Assembly (NCBI GenBank): GCA_016190665.1 | Contig: JACPQD010000028.1 | Coordinates: 1 to 64,000 of the forward strand | Origin: Chloroflexota bacterium | GTDB lineage: Bacteria > Chloroflexota > Dehalococcoidia > JACPQD01 | Reading direction: 5' to 3' | Length of the DNA stretch: 64,000 nucleotides | Part shown: positions 8,924-17,558 of the stretch, piece after piece | How the letters are laid out: each line of letters opens with the position of its first letter | How positions within the stretch are numbered: the stretch's first letter is position 1 | Notes under the pieces: generated by a model | Databases searched by the model: none | The model's input: only the letters and a program-made list of their open reading frames with translations | Told to the model about the DNA's origin: nothing | Made by a program: the position numbers and the translations under genes

Positions 8924-10873
8924 CTGAGCAGTTTCCCGAAGCTCTTTGAGCCAGCACGTATCGGCAAGGTCCGTCTCAGAAATCGAATCGTGATGCTCCC
9001 CATGGGCATAGCTTACGCCAGCGCCGGGGGTGAGGTCACGCAGAAGACCCTCGACTACTACGTCGAAAGGGCCAGGGGCGGCGCAGGCCTGATAACCGTT
9101 GGCGGGGTATCGCCCTTCGGCAGGCTGAACCTTAACACGCCCCTGCTGGACGCCGACTGGTTCATGGCCGGGCACTACGAGCTGGTGGAGGCAGTCCATG
9201 CCGAAGGCGCGGCGATCTGCGCCCAGCTCTTCCACACCGGGCGCTGCCAGTATCCCTGGGTCCTTGAGGGCCGCCAGCCTGTTTCCGCCTCTGACGTTAC
9301 GTGTGTTTACCTGGGTGAGTACGCCTATCCGAAGCCACGCCCCTTGCAGAGAGAAGAGATTTACGTGACTATGGACAGGTGGGCGGAGGCGGCGGGCAGA
9401 GCCAAAAAGGTGGGGTATGACTTCGTCGAGCTGCACGCGGCTCACGGTTATCTGATCGAGCAGTTCATGTCACCCTTCACGAACAGGCGGACCGACGAGT
9501 TCGGCGGCAGCCTTCAAAACAGGATGAGGTTCCCGCTGGAGCTACTGCAACGGGTCCGAAAGGTCGTGGGGGCAGACTATCCTGTCGGCTTTCGCCTGGG
9601 CGCTGAGGAGTTCGTGGAGGGGGGCATAACCATCAAGGATTCGCCCCAGATGGCGCGGATGCTAGCTGACGCTGGCGCCGCTTACATAAGCGTTACCTGT
9701 GGCCTTCGCGAGACCCACGATAAAGCCATGGACACGATGTCGGCGACCGAAGGCTGGAAGCTCTACATCTGGGAGGCCATCAAGAACGCCGTCAATATTC
9801 CAGTCATCGCTGGCGGCGGACTGCGCACGCCCGCCTACTGCGCAGGCCTGCTCCAAGGGGGGAAAGCGGATTTCATCGGCCTGGCCCGGCCCCTGTTCGC
9901 GGACCCTCACTGGCCCAATAAAGTCGAGAGCGGCAGGATCGAGGACATCTGCCCCTGCATATCATGCCTCGAATGCCTGCACGGCTCGTCCCGAAGGCGG
10001 CAGGGCGGCGGCGCCCGCCGCTGCTCTGTGAACGCCGCGGCAGGCCGGGAGAGGCAGTTCATGGAGTTGAAACCAGCGCCAATCAGGAAGAAGGTGATGG
10101 TGGTCGGGGGTGGCCCAGGTGGGATGGAGGCAGCGCGCGTCGCTGCGCTGCGCGGCCACGAGGTGACGTTGTATGACCGGGGCCGGGAGCTCGGCGGTGC
10201 TTTGCTGCCTGCGGGCGCGCCTCCCGGCAAAGGCAAGATCAATGGCTTCCGTCAATATCTGAAGACGCAGGTAGCCAAGGCCGGCGTGAAGGTGAAGCTG
10301 GGGACAGAGGTCACACCCGACCTTGTGCTGCAAGAGAAGCCGGACGCCGTGGTTGTCGCTGCCGGGTCCCGGCCTCTGGCGCCGGGCTTTCTCCGTTCCG
10401 AGGATGTCCTCACCGCCCGGGATGTCTTAGAGGGCAGGGCGGATGTCCGGGACAAGAAGGTGATTATCGTCGGCGGCGGCATGGTAGGCGCGGAGACCGC
10501 AGCGTTCCTTGCCGAGCGCGGCAACACGGTCACCGTAATCGAGATGCTGCCGCGCGTAGCCGCCGATATGGAGTCCAACAACCGGTATGTCCTTCTCCGG
10601 AGGCTTACAGAGGCCGGGGTGACGATGCTAGAGGGGAAGAAGGTGGTGGGACGCACTGAGAAAGGCGTTGTGGCTGTCGACGTGGTCAGCGGGGAGAGAT
10701 CTTCCCTGGACGGAGATGTTGTGGTGGTGGCCGTGGGAGCGACGCCGGAGCGAGACCTCGTGGAGAGCCTCGAAGGAAAGGCGCCGGAAGTCTATGCCGT
10801 CGGTGACTGCAATGAGCCCCGCATCATCATGGAAGCGGTGTACGAGGGGTCGCGCGTGGGGCGGAGAATTTAG
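8924..10873 (+). CDS. 2,4-dienoyl-CoA reductase-like flavoprotein (OYE + FAD/NAD domains)
   Basis: Full-length family member, about 649 residues: FMN TIM barrel (1-340) with VELHAAHGYLIEQFMSP and DEFGGS, a 4Fe-4S cysteine cluster (CISCLECLHG...C), then a pyridine-nucleotide-disulfide-reductase-like part with two dinucleotide motifs, VMVVGGGPGGMEAARV and VIIVGGGMVGAETA. Electrons would pass from NAD(P)H through FAD and Fe-S to FMN to reduce an unsaturated substrate. The conserved N-terminal strand (KLFEPARIGKVRLRNRIVM) lies upstream of the first ATG (8990), so I place the start at CTG 8924, which has GGAGG at 8912-8916 and seven bases of spacing. A CTG start is rare; GTG 8987 would remove the first barrel strand. 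Confidence 0.88.
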   Translation: MSSFPKLFEPARIGKVRLRNRIVMLPMGIAYASAGGEVTQKTLDYYVERARGGAGLITVGGVSPFGRLNLNTPLLDADWFMAGHYELVEAVHAEGAAICAQLFHTGRCQYPWVLEGRQPVSASDVTCVYLGEYAYPKPRPLQREEIYVTMDRWAEAAGRAKKVGYDFVELHAAHGYLIEQFMSPFTNRRTDEFGGSLQNRMRFPLELLQRVRKVVGADYPVGFRLGAEEFVEGGITIKDSPQMARMLADAGAAYISVTCGLRETHDKAMDTMSATEGWKLYIWEAIKNAVNIPVIAGGGLRTPAYCAGLLQGGKADFIGLARPLFADPHWPNKVESGRIEDICPCISCLECLHGSSRRRQGGGARRCSVNAAAGRERQFMELKPAPIRKKVMVVGGGPGGMEAARVAALRGHEVTLYDRGRELGGALLPAGAPPGKGKINGFRQYLKTQVAKAGVKVKLGTEVTPDLVLQEKPDAVVVAAGSRPLAPGFLRSEDVLTARDVLEGRADVRDKKVIIVGGGMVGAETAAFLAERGNTVTVIEMLPRVAADMESNNRYVLLRRLTEAGVTMLEGKKVVGRTEKGVVAVDVVSGERSSLDGDVVVVAVGATPERDLVESLEGKAPEVYAVGDCNEPRIIMEAVYEGSRVGRRI

Positions 10874-10955
10874 CGGCGCCTCAGGTCTTGCGGGTCGCCT
10901 GGGCCGTCAGGGAAAGGCATGACGGGGCCAAGGGCCATGGGCCGGAAGGGGCTCA

Positions 10956-10989
10956 GTCTGACAGGTCTGACAGGTCAGACGCGTCCGAC
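10956..10989. repeat. 9-bp-period tandem repeat, four units
   Basis: GTCTGAC, GTCTGAC, GTCAGAC and GTCCGAC start at 10956, 10965, 10974 and 10983, exactly nine bases apart. The array ends 15 bases before the ATG of the next gene, so it partly occupies the leader. Confidence 0.8.
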
Positions 10990-11004
10990 AGCCCGGGGGA
11001 AATA

Positions 11005-12084
11005 ATGAAGCTTTTTGAGCCCATAACCATCAACGGCCTGCGACTGGAGAACCGCGTGGTCATGGCCGCCATGCTCACGCGAAACCCAATCGTGGGTGGG
11101 AAAGAGGATATCGCCTATTTCCTGGAGCGCGCCAGGGGTGGGGCGGGCCTGCTCGTCTTCTACGGCGTCTCGGTGGAGGTCGCTTCTCAGCCGTCCTTCG
11201 CCGGGGACTTGAAATCATTGGTGGCAGCGGTGCACCGGGAGGGGGCGAAGATCGGTTGCCAGCTCTCCGTCAGCATCCATGTCCCGCCGCACCGTCGTGA
11301 CTACTTTCGCGGCGAGCGGGTGGGGCCCTCCGCCATGAATGGCCGCCGTGAGTTGAGGATCGACGAGATAAAGGAGATGACATCTTTGTACGGGGCGGCT
11401 GCCCTGGGCGTCAAGACGGCCGGCTTCGATATGGTGGAGGTCCACGGCGCTCATGGCTATCCCCCTTGCATCTTCTTCTCGCCGGCGGACAACCGGCGCG
11501 ATGACGAGTACGGCGGCGACGTCTGGCGCCGAATGCGCTTCGGGCTGGACTGCGTAGCCAGGGCGCGCGAATCGGTGGGCCGCGACTATCCAGTTTTCTA
11601 TCGCCTGGCGGCGGAGGAGGACCGGCCCGGCGGGATTACCCTCGATGATGGCGTCGAGTTCGCCCGGGAGCTGGAAAGGGCTGGCGTCGACTGCGTGGAC
11701 GTTTCCGTGGGACCGTCGTCTCGCCCCAGAAACTTCATCAGCCCGCCGGGGAGCTATCCCTTTGGCTGCTATGTCCACCTGGCCGCCGCCGTCAGGAACA
11801 GCGTTTCTGTGCCCGTGATCGCCGTGGGACGGCTGCACAAACCGGAGGTAGCCGAGGCGGTGCTGGCGGAAGGCAAGGCCGATTTGATCGCTTTGGGGCG
11901 GCAGCTTATCTGCGATGCGTGCTGGCCGGCAAAGGTGCGTCAGGGCCGGACGGAGGCTATCCTCTTTTGCGATTCCTGTAACCACTGCACCACCCTCTAC
12001 CGAGGAGACGTGCCTCTGGTCTGCCGGCAGAACAAGCGAGTAGGACGGGAGTGGGAGAGCTTGGAAGAGGAGGTCTCAACATGA
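11005..12084 (+). CDS. Old-yellow-enzyme family Fe-S flavin oxidoreductase (short form)
   Basis: Third OYE paralogue, 359 residues, again without the FAD/NAD domain. It begins MKLFEPITINGLRLENRVVM, carries EVHGAHGYPPCIFFSP and DEYGGD at the substrate and flavin region, and ends with a cysteine loop C-x2-C-x2-C-x11-C (CDSCNHCTTLYRGDVPLVC). ATG 11005 is preceded by GGGGGA; an upstream in-frame ATG (10919) would run through the 9-bp repeat array. Its stop overlaps the start of the following SBP (ATGA, 12081-12084), so transport and reduction are translationally coupled, which suggests that the SBP delivers this enzyme's substrate or a precursor. Confidence 0.88.
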   Translation: MKLFEPITINGLRLENRVVMAAMLTRNPIVGGKEDIAYFLERARGGAGLLVFYGVSVEVASQPSFAGDLKSLVAAVHREGAKIGCQLSVSIHVPPHRRDYFRGERVGPSAMNGRRELRIDEIKEMTSLYGAAALGVKTAGFDMVEVHGAHGYPPCIFFSPADNRRDDEYGGDVWRRMRFGLDCVARARESVGRDYPVFYRLAAEEDRPGGITLDDGVEFARELERAGVDCVDVSVGPSSRPRNFISPPGSYPFGCYVHLAAAVRNSVSVPVIAVGRLHKPEVAEAVLAEGKADLIALGRQLICDACWPAKVRQGRTEAILFCDSCNHCTTLYRGDVPLVCRQNKRVGREWESLEEEVST

Positions 12085-13754
12085 CGTCGGGAAAGTGGTT
12101 CCTCGCGGTGAGCTTATTGGCGGTTGTAGGGCTGTTGCTGGCCGGTTGCGCTCCGGCCGCCGCGCCCGCTCCGCAGCCGACGGCCAAGGCGGCGGTCACT
12201 CAAGAAGCTAAGCCGCCGGGCGCCCCGGCCGCCACACCCAAGCCCGCCGCTGAGCAGCCCAAGAGCGGCGGCGTCCTCACCATCTCCTCCGTGGGCAACC
12301 CGCCGAGCCTCGATGTCCACCAGGAGACCAGCCAGAACACCTGGATGATCCTTTCCCCCGCCTACAACATGCTGGTGGAGTACCAGCCATCTCAGGGCAA
12401 GGGGCTCTTCCCCGGGCTGGCGGAAGCCTGGGACATCAGCAAGGATGGCCTGGTGTACACCTTCAAGATTCGGAAAGGGGTGAAGTTCCACGATGGTTCG
12501 CCTCTCACCCCGGGGGATGTCGTCTTCAGCCTAACCCGGCTCTGGAAGCCGCCAAGGGGCGTGTCTTCCGCACTGGGTGGGGTCCTGGAGGCTGTCAAGA
12601 GCATCGAAACAACGGGAGACCAGGTGAAGATGTCCCTGGACTATCCCTATAGCCCCATGATGTCGGTTCTCAGCTACTCTCCCACGGTGATCTATCCGAA
12701 GAGTGTTGTCGAGGCCAAGGGCGATATGAAGAATACCGTCGTGGGCACCGGACCCTTCGCATTCAAGTCCTATACGCCGGGACTAAGCGCTGAGGTGGTA
12801 AGGAACCCAAACTACTGGCTAGCGGGACGCCCTTACCTTGACAGAGTCGTTTTCCCCATCCTCAGGGACAACGCGACTCGGCTCTCCGCCCTGCGGACGG
12901 GCAAAGTGAACATGACGGGCAGGTCTTTTTCCGCCCTGGCGCCCTCGGAGATGGAGCTGGTGAAGAAGGAGAAGCCCAACCTCGTCTTCTATCCCTCAGC
13001 TACCCCCAACTATCCCTCCCTATATTTGAACATCAGAAACAAGCCTCTAAGCGACAAGAGAGTGCGTCAGGCGATTAGCCTGTCCATCGACCGACAGGCC
13101 GCTCTGAACGTTATTGGTGAGGGCAAGGGGCGGCTCGCCAGGCTCTTCAACCTCGAAGGTTGGGGCATACCCGAGGACGAAAGGGTCAAGCTGCCCGGCT
13201 ATCGTCAGCCCAAGGATGCCGACATCGCTGAAGCCAAGAAGCTCATGGCAGAGGCCGGCTACGCCGAAGGCTTCAAGCTCAATATCCTGGCCCGGACCGT
13301 GGCGCTGAGCAAAGACTCCGCCGTCTTCCTCACCAGCCAGCTCTCCAAGGTCGGCGTGGACGCGAAAGTGGAGGTGGTTGAGGACGCCATTTTCTGGGAC
13401 CGTGGGCGCAACGCCAAGCACGAAGCTATGCTCTACTTTTCATCACTGGCTATTCCCGATGTCGAAATCATCGGGCGCTTCCTTATCAAAGGCGGGTCCC
13501 TGAACTATTCGGGCAATGACGATGACCAGAAGCTCAACGAGCTCTGGCAGAAGCAACGTCGCACCATGGACGAAAAGGAGCGGAAAGCGATAGTTGAGGA
13601 AGTGGAGCGGCATGTCCTGGCAGAGGCCCAGCCGCACATTCCCCTTCTCGTTCCTTTCTTCTTCCTGGCGGTTTGGCCGGAAGTGAGGAACTTTTCGCCG
13701 GGGATCACGGAATATGGGAACAACAACCTGCAAGAGATATGGCTAGCGCGGTAG
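12081..13754 (+). CDS. ABC substrate-binding lipoprotein, family 5 (coupled to OYE)
   Basis: A 557-residue SBP with lipobox LLAGC (C23) and a short Ala/Pro/Lys tether. The binding domain starts SGGVLTISSVGNPPSLDVHQ and ends NNNLQEIWLAR. ATG 12081 lies behind AGAGGAGG inside the end of the preceding OYE gene, so I choose it over an upstream GTG at 12051. Its closest relative in the window is the SBP at 32075: both share FWD(R/N)GR(N/K)A(K/T)HEAM near residue 460. The ligand is unknown. Confidence 0.92.
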   Translation: MTSGKWFLAVSLLAVVGLLLAGCAPAAAPAPQPTAKAAVTQEAKPPGAPAATPKPAAEQPKSGGVLTISSVGNPPSLDVHQETSQNTWMILSPAYNMLVEYQPSQGKGLFPGLAEAWDISKDGLVYTFKIRKGVKFHDGSPLTPGDVVFSLTRLWKPPRGVSSALGGVLEAVKSIETTGDQVKMSLDYPYSPMMSVLSYSPTVIYPKSVVEAKGDMKNTVVGTGPFAFKSYTPGLSAEVVRNPNYWLAGRPYLDRVVFPILRDNATRLSALRTGKVNMTGRSFSALAPSEMELVKKEKPNLVFYPSATPNYPSLYLNIRNKPLSDKRVRQAISLSIDRQAALNVIGEGKGRLARLFNLEGWGIPEDERVKLPGYRQPKDADIAEAKKLMAEAGYAEGFKLNILARTVALSKDSAVFLTSQLSKVGVDAKVEVVEDAIFWDRGRNAKHEAMLYFSSLAIPDVEIIGRFLIKGGSLNYSGNDDDQKLNELWQKQRRTMDEKERKAIVEEVERHVLAEAQPHIPLLVPFFFLAVWPEVRNFSPGITEYGNNNLQEIWLAR

Positions 13755-13757
13755 GAG

Positions 13758-13808
13758 GGCCACGGTCTCTCGTGGCCGCGCCGCAACCGGACGCGACGGA
13801 GCGCGTCC
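13758..13808. other. Two adjacent GC-rich hairpins after the SBP gene
   Basis: GGCCACG/CGTGGCC (13758-13764, 13771-13777) and GGACGCG/CGCGTCC (13789-13795, 13802-13808) form two perfect 7-bp stems with 6-base loops, four bases after the SBP stop. Neither has a T-run, so intrinsic termination is uncertain; they may protect the 3' end or slow transcription. Confidence 0.45.
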
Positions 13809-13843
13809 CTCCGGGCGGGACCAATCAAACAGAGGTGTAAGCT

Positions 13844-15340
13844 ATGCGCGTAGGAAGCGGCGCTTGGGATAGGACCGCCGACGTTGTAGTCATCGGCTAC
13901 GGCTGCGCCGGGGCGGTGGCCGCCGTCACCGCCACTGAGAATGGGGCTGAGGCGGTCATCGTGGAGAAGCAACCCCGTGAGAGCCACCACACCAGCTCCA
14001 GTATGTCCGCGGGCATGTTCCTCAGCCCGCCCGACTCCAGTAGCATCCTGGAATACTTGGCAGCCCTCGGGCGCATGGGCGGTGGTCGTCCCTGGACCGA
14101 TGGTCCGGTGCTCAGGACATGGGCTGAATATGCGGCCACTACCCGGCAATGGATCGAGGCGAGAGGGGGAGCGATAGTCCCCATCCCTGCGCCCGGCGAG
14201 CATCCTCAGTTGCCCGGTGGGGCGCATCTGTCCAAGCATCGTTTTCGCGGCATGGGGATCGGGCTGGCGCGCTTTCTGGAAGCCCAGATCGAAGCGAAGA
14301 AAATTCCCGTCCTTTACGAGACGAGGGCCACCCACCTTCTAACCAACCCGAGAGGGCGGGTGGTGGGCGTTGAGGCGCGGCAGGGTGGGCGCAGGCTGCG
14401 CGTGAGGGCGTCCAGAGCGGTGGTTCTGGCCCCTGGCGGTTTCGAGTACGACGAGCAGGCGAAGCTCAACTATCTCAAGGTGTACCCCACCTATTTCACC
14501 GGCAGCGAAGTTAACACCGGAGATGGCCTGAGGATGGCTCTCGAAGTCGGCGCCCAGCTCTGGCATATGAACTGCGTCGCCGCCGGCCTGGTGCTCAAGT
14601 TCCCTGAAATGCCTGTCGCTTTTCAGGTCGATTACCTGGGCAGGTCGGTGGCGAAGACCCCCGGCAAGACAGAGGAAACCGCGTCCGTGGTATCCGGCCA
14701 CATAGTTGTGAACAGGGACGGCGAAAGATACACCAGCGAAAACGTCAAGGGCCAGTGCCTCTATTACGAGCTTCCGGTGTTCGACACCCATCGTCTGGTG
14801 TATCCAAGGGTACCCAGCTACTTCATTTTCGATCGCAGGCGTCTGGAGAACGGCCCCTTGCCCCTGGTTACTTCCGGCCCCGCCGGGCCAACGCGACTTT
14901 ATCACTGGAGTCTTGACAACAGCCGCGAGATTGAGCAAGGATGGATAGTGACCGCCAACACCGTGCGAGGCCTGGCCAGGAAGATCGGCGTCCCTGCGGA
15001 TACGCTGGAACGGACGGTGAGGACCTTTAATCGTCACTGTGAAAAGGGGAGGGACCCGGATTTCGGCAGGAAGCCGAACGAGCTCATACCTCTAGGTGCT
15101 CCCCCCTATTGCGCCGCTGTCCTGTGGCCGGGAGGGCCGAGCACCCAGGGGGGGCCGCGGCGGAACAGTCGATGCCAGGTCGTCAGCGCCGGCGACGATC
15201 CCATCCCCGGGATCTACTCATGCGGAGAGATGGGCGCAACCTACGGGATGCTTTACCCGGGCGGGGGATCGAATCTGGCGGACTGTTTTGCTTCCGGGCG
15301 CATTGCGGGGGAGAACGCCGCCCGAGAGAAGAGGCCGTAG
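13844..15340 (+). CDS. FAD-dependent oxidoreductase, fumarate reductase/3-ketosteroid dehydrogenase type
   Basis: Flavoprotein of the FAD_binding_2 family, 498 residues. The N-terminal dinucleotide motif is VVVIGYGCAGAVAAVTA followed by VIVEKQP. A substrate-binding mid-section follows, and the C-terminal FAD-closing segment reads IYSCGEMGATYGMLYPGGG and then ASGRIAGENAA. There is no signal peptide, so it is probably cytoplasmic. Members reduce or oxidise C-C bonds next to carbonyls. ATG start behind AGAGGTG. A fragment of a paralogue's C-terminus survives at 37088-37213. It is followed by a small dimeric-barrel protein gene and another SBP. Confidence 0.88.
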   Translation: MRVGSGAWDRTADVVVIGYGCAGAVAAVTATENGAEAVIVEKQPRESHHTSSSMSAGMFLSPPDSSSILEYLAALGRMGGGRPWTDGPVLRTWAEYAATTRQWIEARGGAIVPIPAPGEHPQLPGGAHLSKHRFRGMGIGLARFLEAQIEAKKIPVLYETRATHLLTNPRGRVVGVEARQGGRRLRVRASRAVVLAPGGFEYDEQAKLNYLKVYPTYFTGSEVNTGDGLRMALEVGAQLWHMNCVAAGLVLKFPEMPVAFQVDYLGRSVAKTPGKTEETASVVSGHIVVNRDGERYTSENVKGQCLYYELPVFDTHRLVYPRVPSYFIFDRRRLENGPLPLVTSGPAGPTRLYHWSLDNSREIEQGWIVTANTVRGLARKIGVPADTLERTVRTFNRHCEKGRDPDFGRKPNELIPLGAPPYCAAVLWPGGPSTQGGPRRNSRCQVVSAGDDPIPGIYSCGEMGATYGMLYPGGGSNLADCFASGRIAGENAAREKRP

Positions 15341-15364
15341 GGGCACGGTACACCGTGCCCCTAC
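15337..15364. other. Perfect 13-bp inverted repeat over a stop codon
   Basis: GTAGGGGCACGGT (15337-15349) and its exact complement (15352-15364) are separated by only two bases and contain the TAG stop of the flavoprotein gene. No T-run follows. This looks like a palindromic intergenic repeat that landed at the gene end; it may end or stabilise the transcript. Confidence 0.7.
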
Positions 15365-15398
15365 GGACACAAATTACTCTGAAGAGGAGAGGAACACT

Positions 15399-15740
15399 AT
15401 GGCGACATGGCTTTACCAGGTGACCACTGAATGTGCTGATCCCTCCAGGGAGGAGGAGTTCGCGGACTGGTACGACCACGTCCACTTCCCGGACCTCTTG
15501 AAGGCGCCAGGCTTCAAGAGCGCGGTCCGGTACGTCATCAAGGAGGGACTGCCGCCTCGGGACGGGATCTGGGCAGAGGGCCAGGGCAAGTACCTGGCGA
15601 CCTACGAGATAGAGACGGACGACATCGAGAAGACCTGGGCGGAAGCGCAGCAGTACCTCAAGAGTGTACGAGCGGCCGGCCGGGTATCGCCGCTGTGTAA
15701 GGTGATCTCGCGCTCACTATGGCAGCAAGTCAACCCGTAG
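15399..15740 (+). CDS. Small dimeric alpha/beta-barrel (EthD/DUF-like) protein
   Basis: A 113-residue protein with the pattern of a ferredoxin-like dimeric barrel: LYQVTTECADPSREEEFADW, then YDHVHFPDLLKAPGF, then a later strand YLATYEIETDD. The W-Y-x-x-V-H-x-P-D-L-L-K-A-P-G-F motif is common in EthD-like and related small proteins that bind or modify ring compounds. ATG start behind GAGGAGAGGA. It lies between the FAD-dependent enzyme and an SBP, 32 bases before the latter, so it is probably in their operon. The function is unknown; an accessory or isomerase role in a catabolic pathway is a guess. Confidence 0.75.
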   Translation: MATWLYQVTTECADPSREEEFADWYDHVHFPDLLKAPGFKSAVRYVIKEGLPPRDGIWAEGQGKYLATYEIETDDIEKTWAEAQQYLKSVRAAGRVSPLCKVISRSLWQQVNP

Positions 15741-15772
15741 TTTTTCAACCCCGCAGTTGAAAGGAGAAGAAG

Positions 15773-17407
15773 GTGAACGGAAGATTGCAGGCGACAGTTG
15801 GCGTCCTTGTGGCCATCAGCGTTCTGCTGACGAGCTGTGCGCCGGCGGCGGCCCCGGGAGCCCCAAAAGCAGGGCCGGCGGCCAGCCCAAAGCCGGCGGC
15901 GGAGCAGCCTAAGTCCGGAGGCGTCCTGAAACATGCAGGATTCCAGGATGAGCCGACTTACGATTTGCACTCCACCGGGCGCAGCCTGGCCTTCGATCAA
16001 GTGGGCCCGGCCTATAGCGGCTTGCTCCAGTATGACCCTGCGGACGGCAGGACGATAATCAATGACTTGGCGGAGAGCTATCAGATAAGCTCCGATGGTA
16101 AGAAGGTGACTTTTGTTCTCCGCAAGAACATCAAGTGGCACGACGATAAGGCGTTCACCGCTGAGGATGTCAAGTTCAACTTCGATCGGTGGTTGAAGCC
16201 CCCTGAGGGCGTGGCCATCGCGCGTAGAGCAGTGGTGGACGGCGTAGACCGCGTCGAGGCGCCCAACACCAGCACCGTGGAGGTCTATCTCAAGTATCCC
16301 AGACCCGCCTTCATTCCGGTGCTGGCCAGCATCGCCGGGGTGCTGCTGCCCCCGCAGCACCTGAAGGAAAACAAGAGGATGGAGTTCAACGTCCTGGGCA
16401 CGGGGCCTTTCAAGCTCAAGGAATACAAGCGGGGCGTCAGCGTTGAGCTGGTCAAGAATAAGGACTATTTCCTTTCGGGAAGGCCCTATCTTGACGGGAT
16501 GATTACCTATCTGATGCCCGATGCCACCGCCCGCTTCGCAGCTTTGCGCAGCGGCCAGGTGCGGACCATGTACGTCACTTCCGGGAACATTTCCACGGCG
16601 AATATGGAGACGCTGAAAAAAGAGACTGACAAGTTCAGGGTGGCCAGTTTCCCTGGCCTGGTCATACTGCTTGTCCACTTCGGGGTGAAACAGCCGCCCT
16701 TCAGTGACCTGCGCGTGCGCCAGGCGATGGATATGGTGGTAGACAGGAAGAAGATCATTGACGTGATGGAGGGTATGGGCGAGATCACCGGGCCTATGCC
16801 CAGGGGCCCCTGGGCCATTCCCGACGATGAGCTTCTGAAGAGGCCCGGCTATCGTGGGGTGACCCCCGCCGACATCGAGAAAGCGAAGGCCATGCTTGCT
16901 GAGGCTGGCTACCCCAAGGGTTTCCAGGCTGAGGCGACAATAATCGCTGGCTACAACAAACAGACGGTCTTCCTCCAGGACCAGGTCAAGGCCATCGGGA
17001 TAGACGTTGCCATCAAGATCGGGGATACGGCCACCGTGGAGCGGCGCCAGTTCGCTCACGATTTTGCCATCAACGTGATCCTGCAGGGGGAACCAGTGGA
17101 TGAGCCGGACCTCTTCCTGTCCTACTATCTCACGGGAGGGGGACGGAACTACGGCGGCACCAGCGACAAGCAGATAGACGACTGGTACGCGGAGCAGTCA
17201 AAGATCATGGACCCTGCCAAGCGCAGGGAACTCGTGCTGCAGATCCAGCGGCGGGTGCTTGACCTGGCGGCTCCGCTGGTCCTCTATCAGCACTTCTTTG
17301 TGTCGCCCTACTGGAAATGCGTCAAAGGGTATTACCCTGAGAAGCAACTGACGGGCTGGAACAACGTGAAGCGCCAGGACGTGTGGCTGGATACGGGGTG
17401 CTCTTAG
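15773..17407 (+). CDS. ABC substrate-binding lipoprotein, family 5 (divergent)
   Basis: A 544-residue SBP with lipobox LLTSC (C22) and the shortest tether of the set (about 25 residues). The usual DxHQE ligand-side motif near the start of the binding domain is replaced by YDLHSTGRSL, which suggests a different ligand. The end reads NNVKRQDVWLDTGCS, with four residues added after the common motif. GTG start behind AAGGAGAAGAAG. It closes the flavoprotein/small-barrel operon. A G-rich repeat follows immediately. Confidence 0.9.
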   Translation: MNGRLQATVGVLVAISVLLTSCAPAAAPGAPKAGPAASPKPAAEQPKSGGVLKHAGFQDEPTYDLHSTGRSLAFDQVGPAYSGLLQYDPADGRTIINDLAESYQISSDGKKVTFVLRKNIKWHDDKAFTAEDVKFNFDRWLKPPEGVAIARRAVVDGVDRVEAPNTSTVEVYLKYPRPAFIPVLASIAGVLLPPQHLKENKRMEFNVLGTGPFKLKEYKRGVSVELVKNKDYFLSGRPYLDGMITYLMPDATARFAALRSGQVRTMYVTSGNISTANMETLKKETDKFRVASFPGLVILLVHFGVKQPPFSDLRVRQAMDMVVDRKKIIDVMEGMGEITGPMPRGPWAIPDDELLKRPGYRGVTPADIEKAKAMLAEAGYPKGFQAEATIIAGYNKQTVFLQDQVKAIGIDVAIKIGDTATVERRQFAHDFAINVILQGEPVDEPDLFLSYYLTGGGRNYGGTSDKQIDDWYAEQSKIMDPAKRRELVLQIQRRVLDLAAPLVLYQHFFVSPYWKCVKGYYPEKQLTGWNNVKRQDVWLDTGCS

Positions 17408-17431
17408 GGGTTGGGGGTTGGGGGTTGGGGG
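17407..17431 (+). other. G-quadruplex-capable (GGGGGTT)n repeat
   Basis: Four runs of four to five G (17407-17410, 17413-17417, 17420-17424, 17427-17431) separated by TT start at the last base of the SBP stop codon. The array could fold into an intramolecular quadruplex in the transcript or coding strand. Confidence 0.65.
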
Positions 17432-17485
17432 TCAGACCCCACGCCTCCCCCCGGGACGGTCGTCTTGCCGCGATGAACCCCAATC

Positions 17486-17522
17486 AGCCGTAGGGCCGGG
17501 GCTTGTCCCCTGCCGCCCGGGG
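17486..17522 (-). repeat. Dispersed intergenic repeat, inverted copy of 5724-5760
   Basis: Reverse complement shares a 23-base identical core with 5724-5746 and a similar CCCTACGGCT end. It ends 36 bases before the ATG of the zinc alcohol dehydrogenase. Confidence 0.75.
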
Positions 17523-17558
17523 AATGGCAGCAAATGGGCGAGCCGCGCAGGAGATTAC

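Noticed and set aside
8591-9445. 284-residue minus-strand ORF across the promoter and OYE start
   Set aside because: It overlaps the promoter of the minus-strand SBP and the conserved N-terminus of the OYE gene and has no domain.
15602-17059. 485-residue minus-strand frame over the 15773 SBP
   Set aside because: Antisense shadow with His/Arg/Gly-rich composition and no ribosome site.
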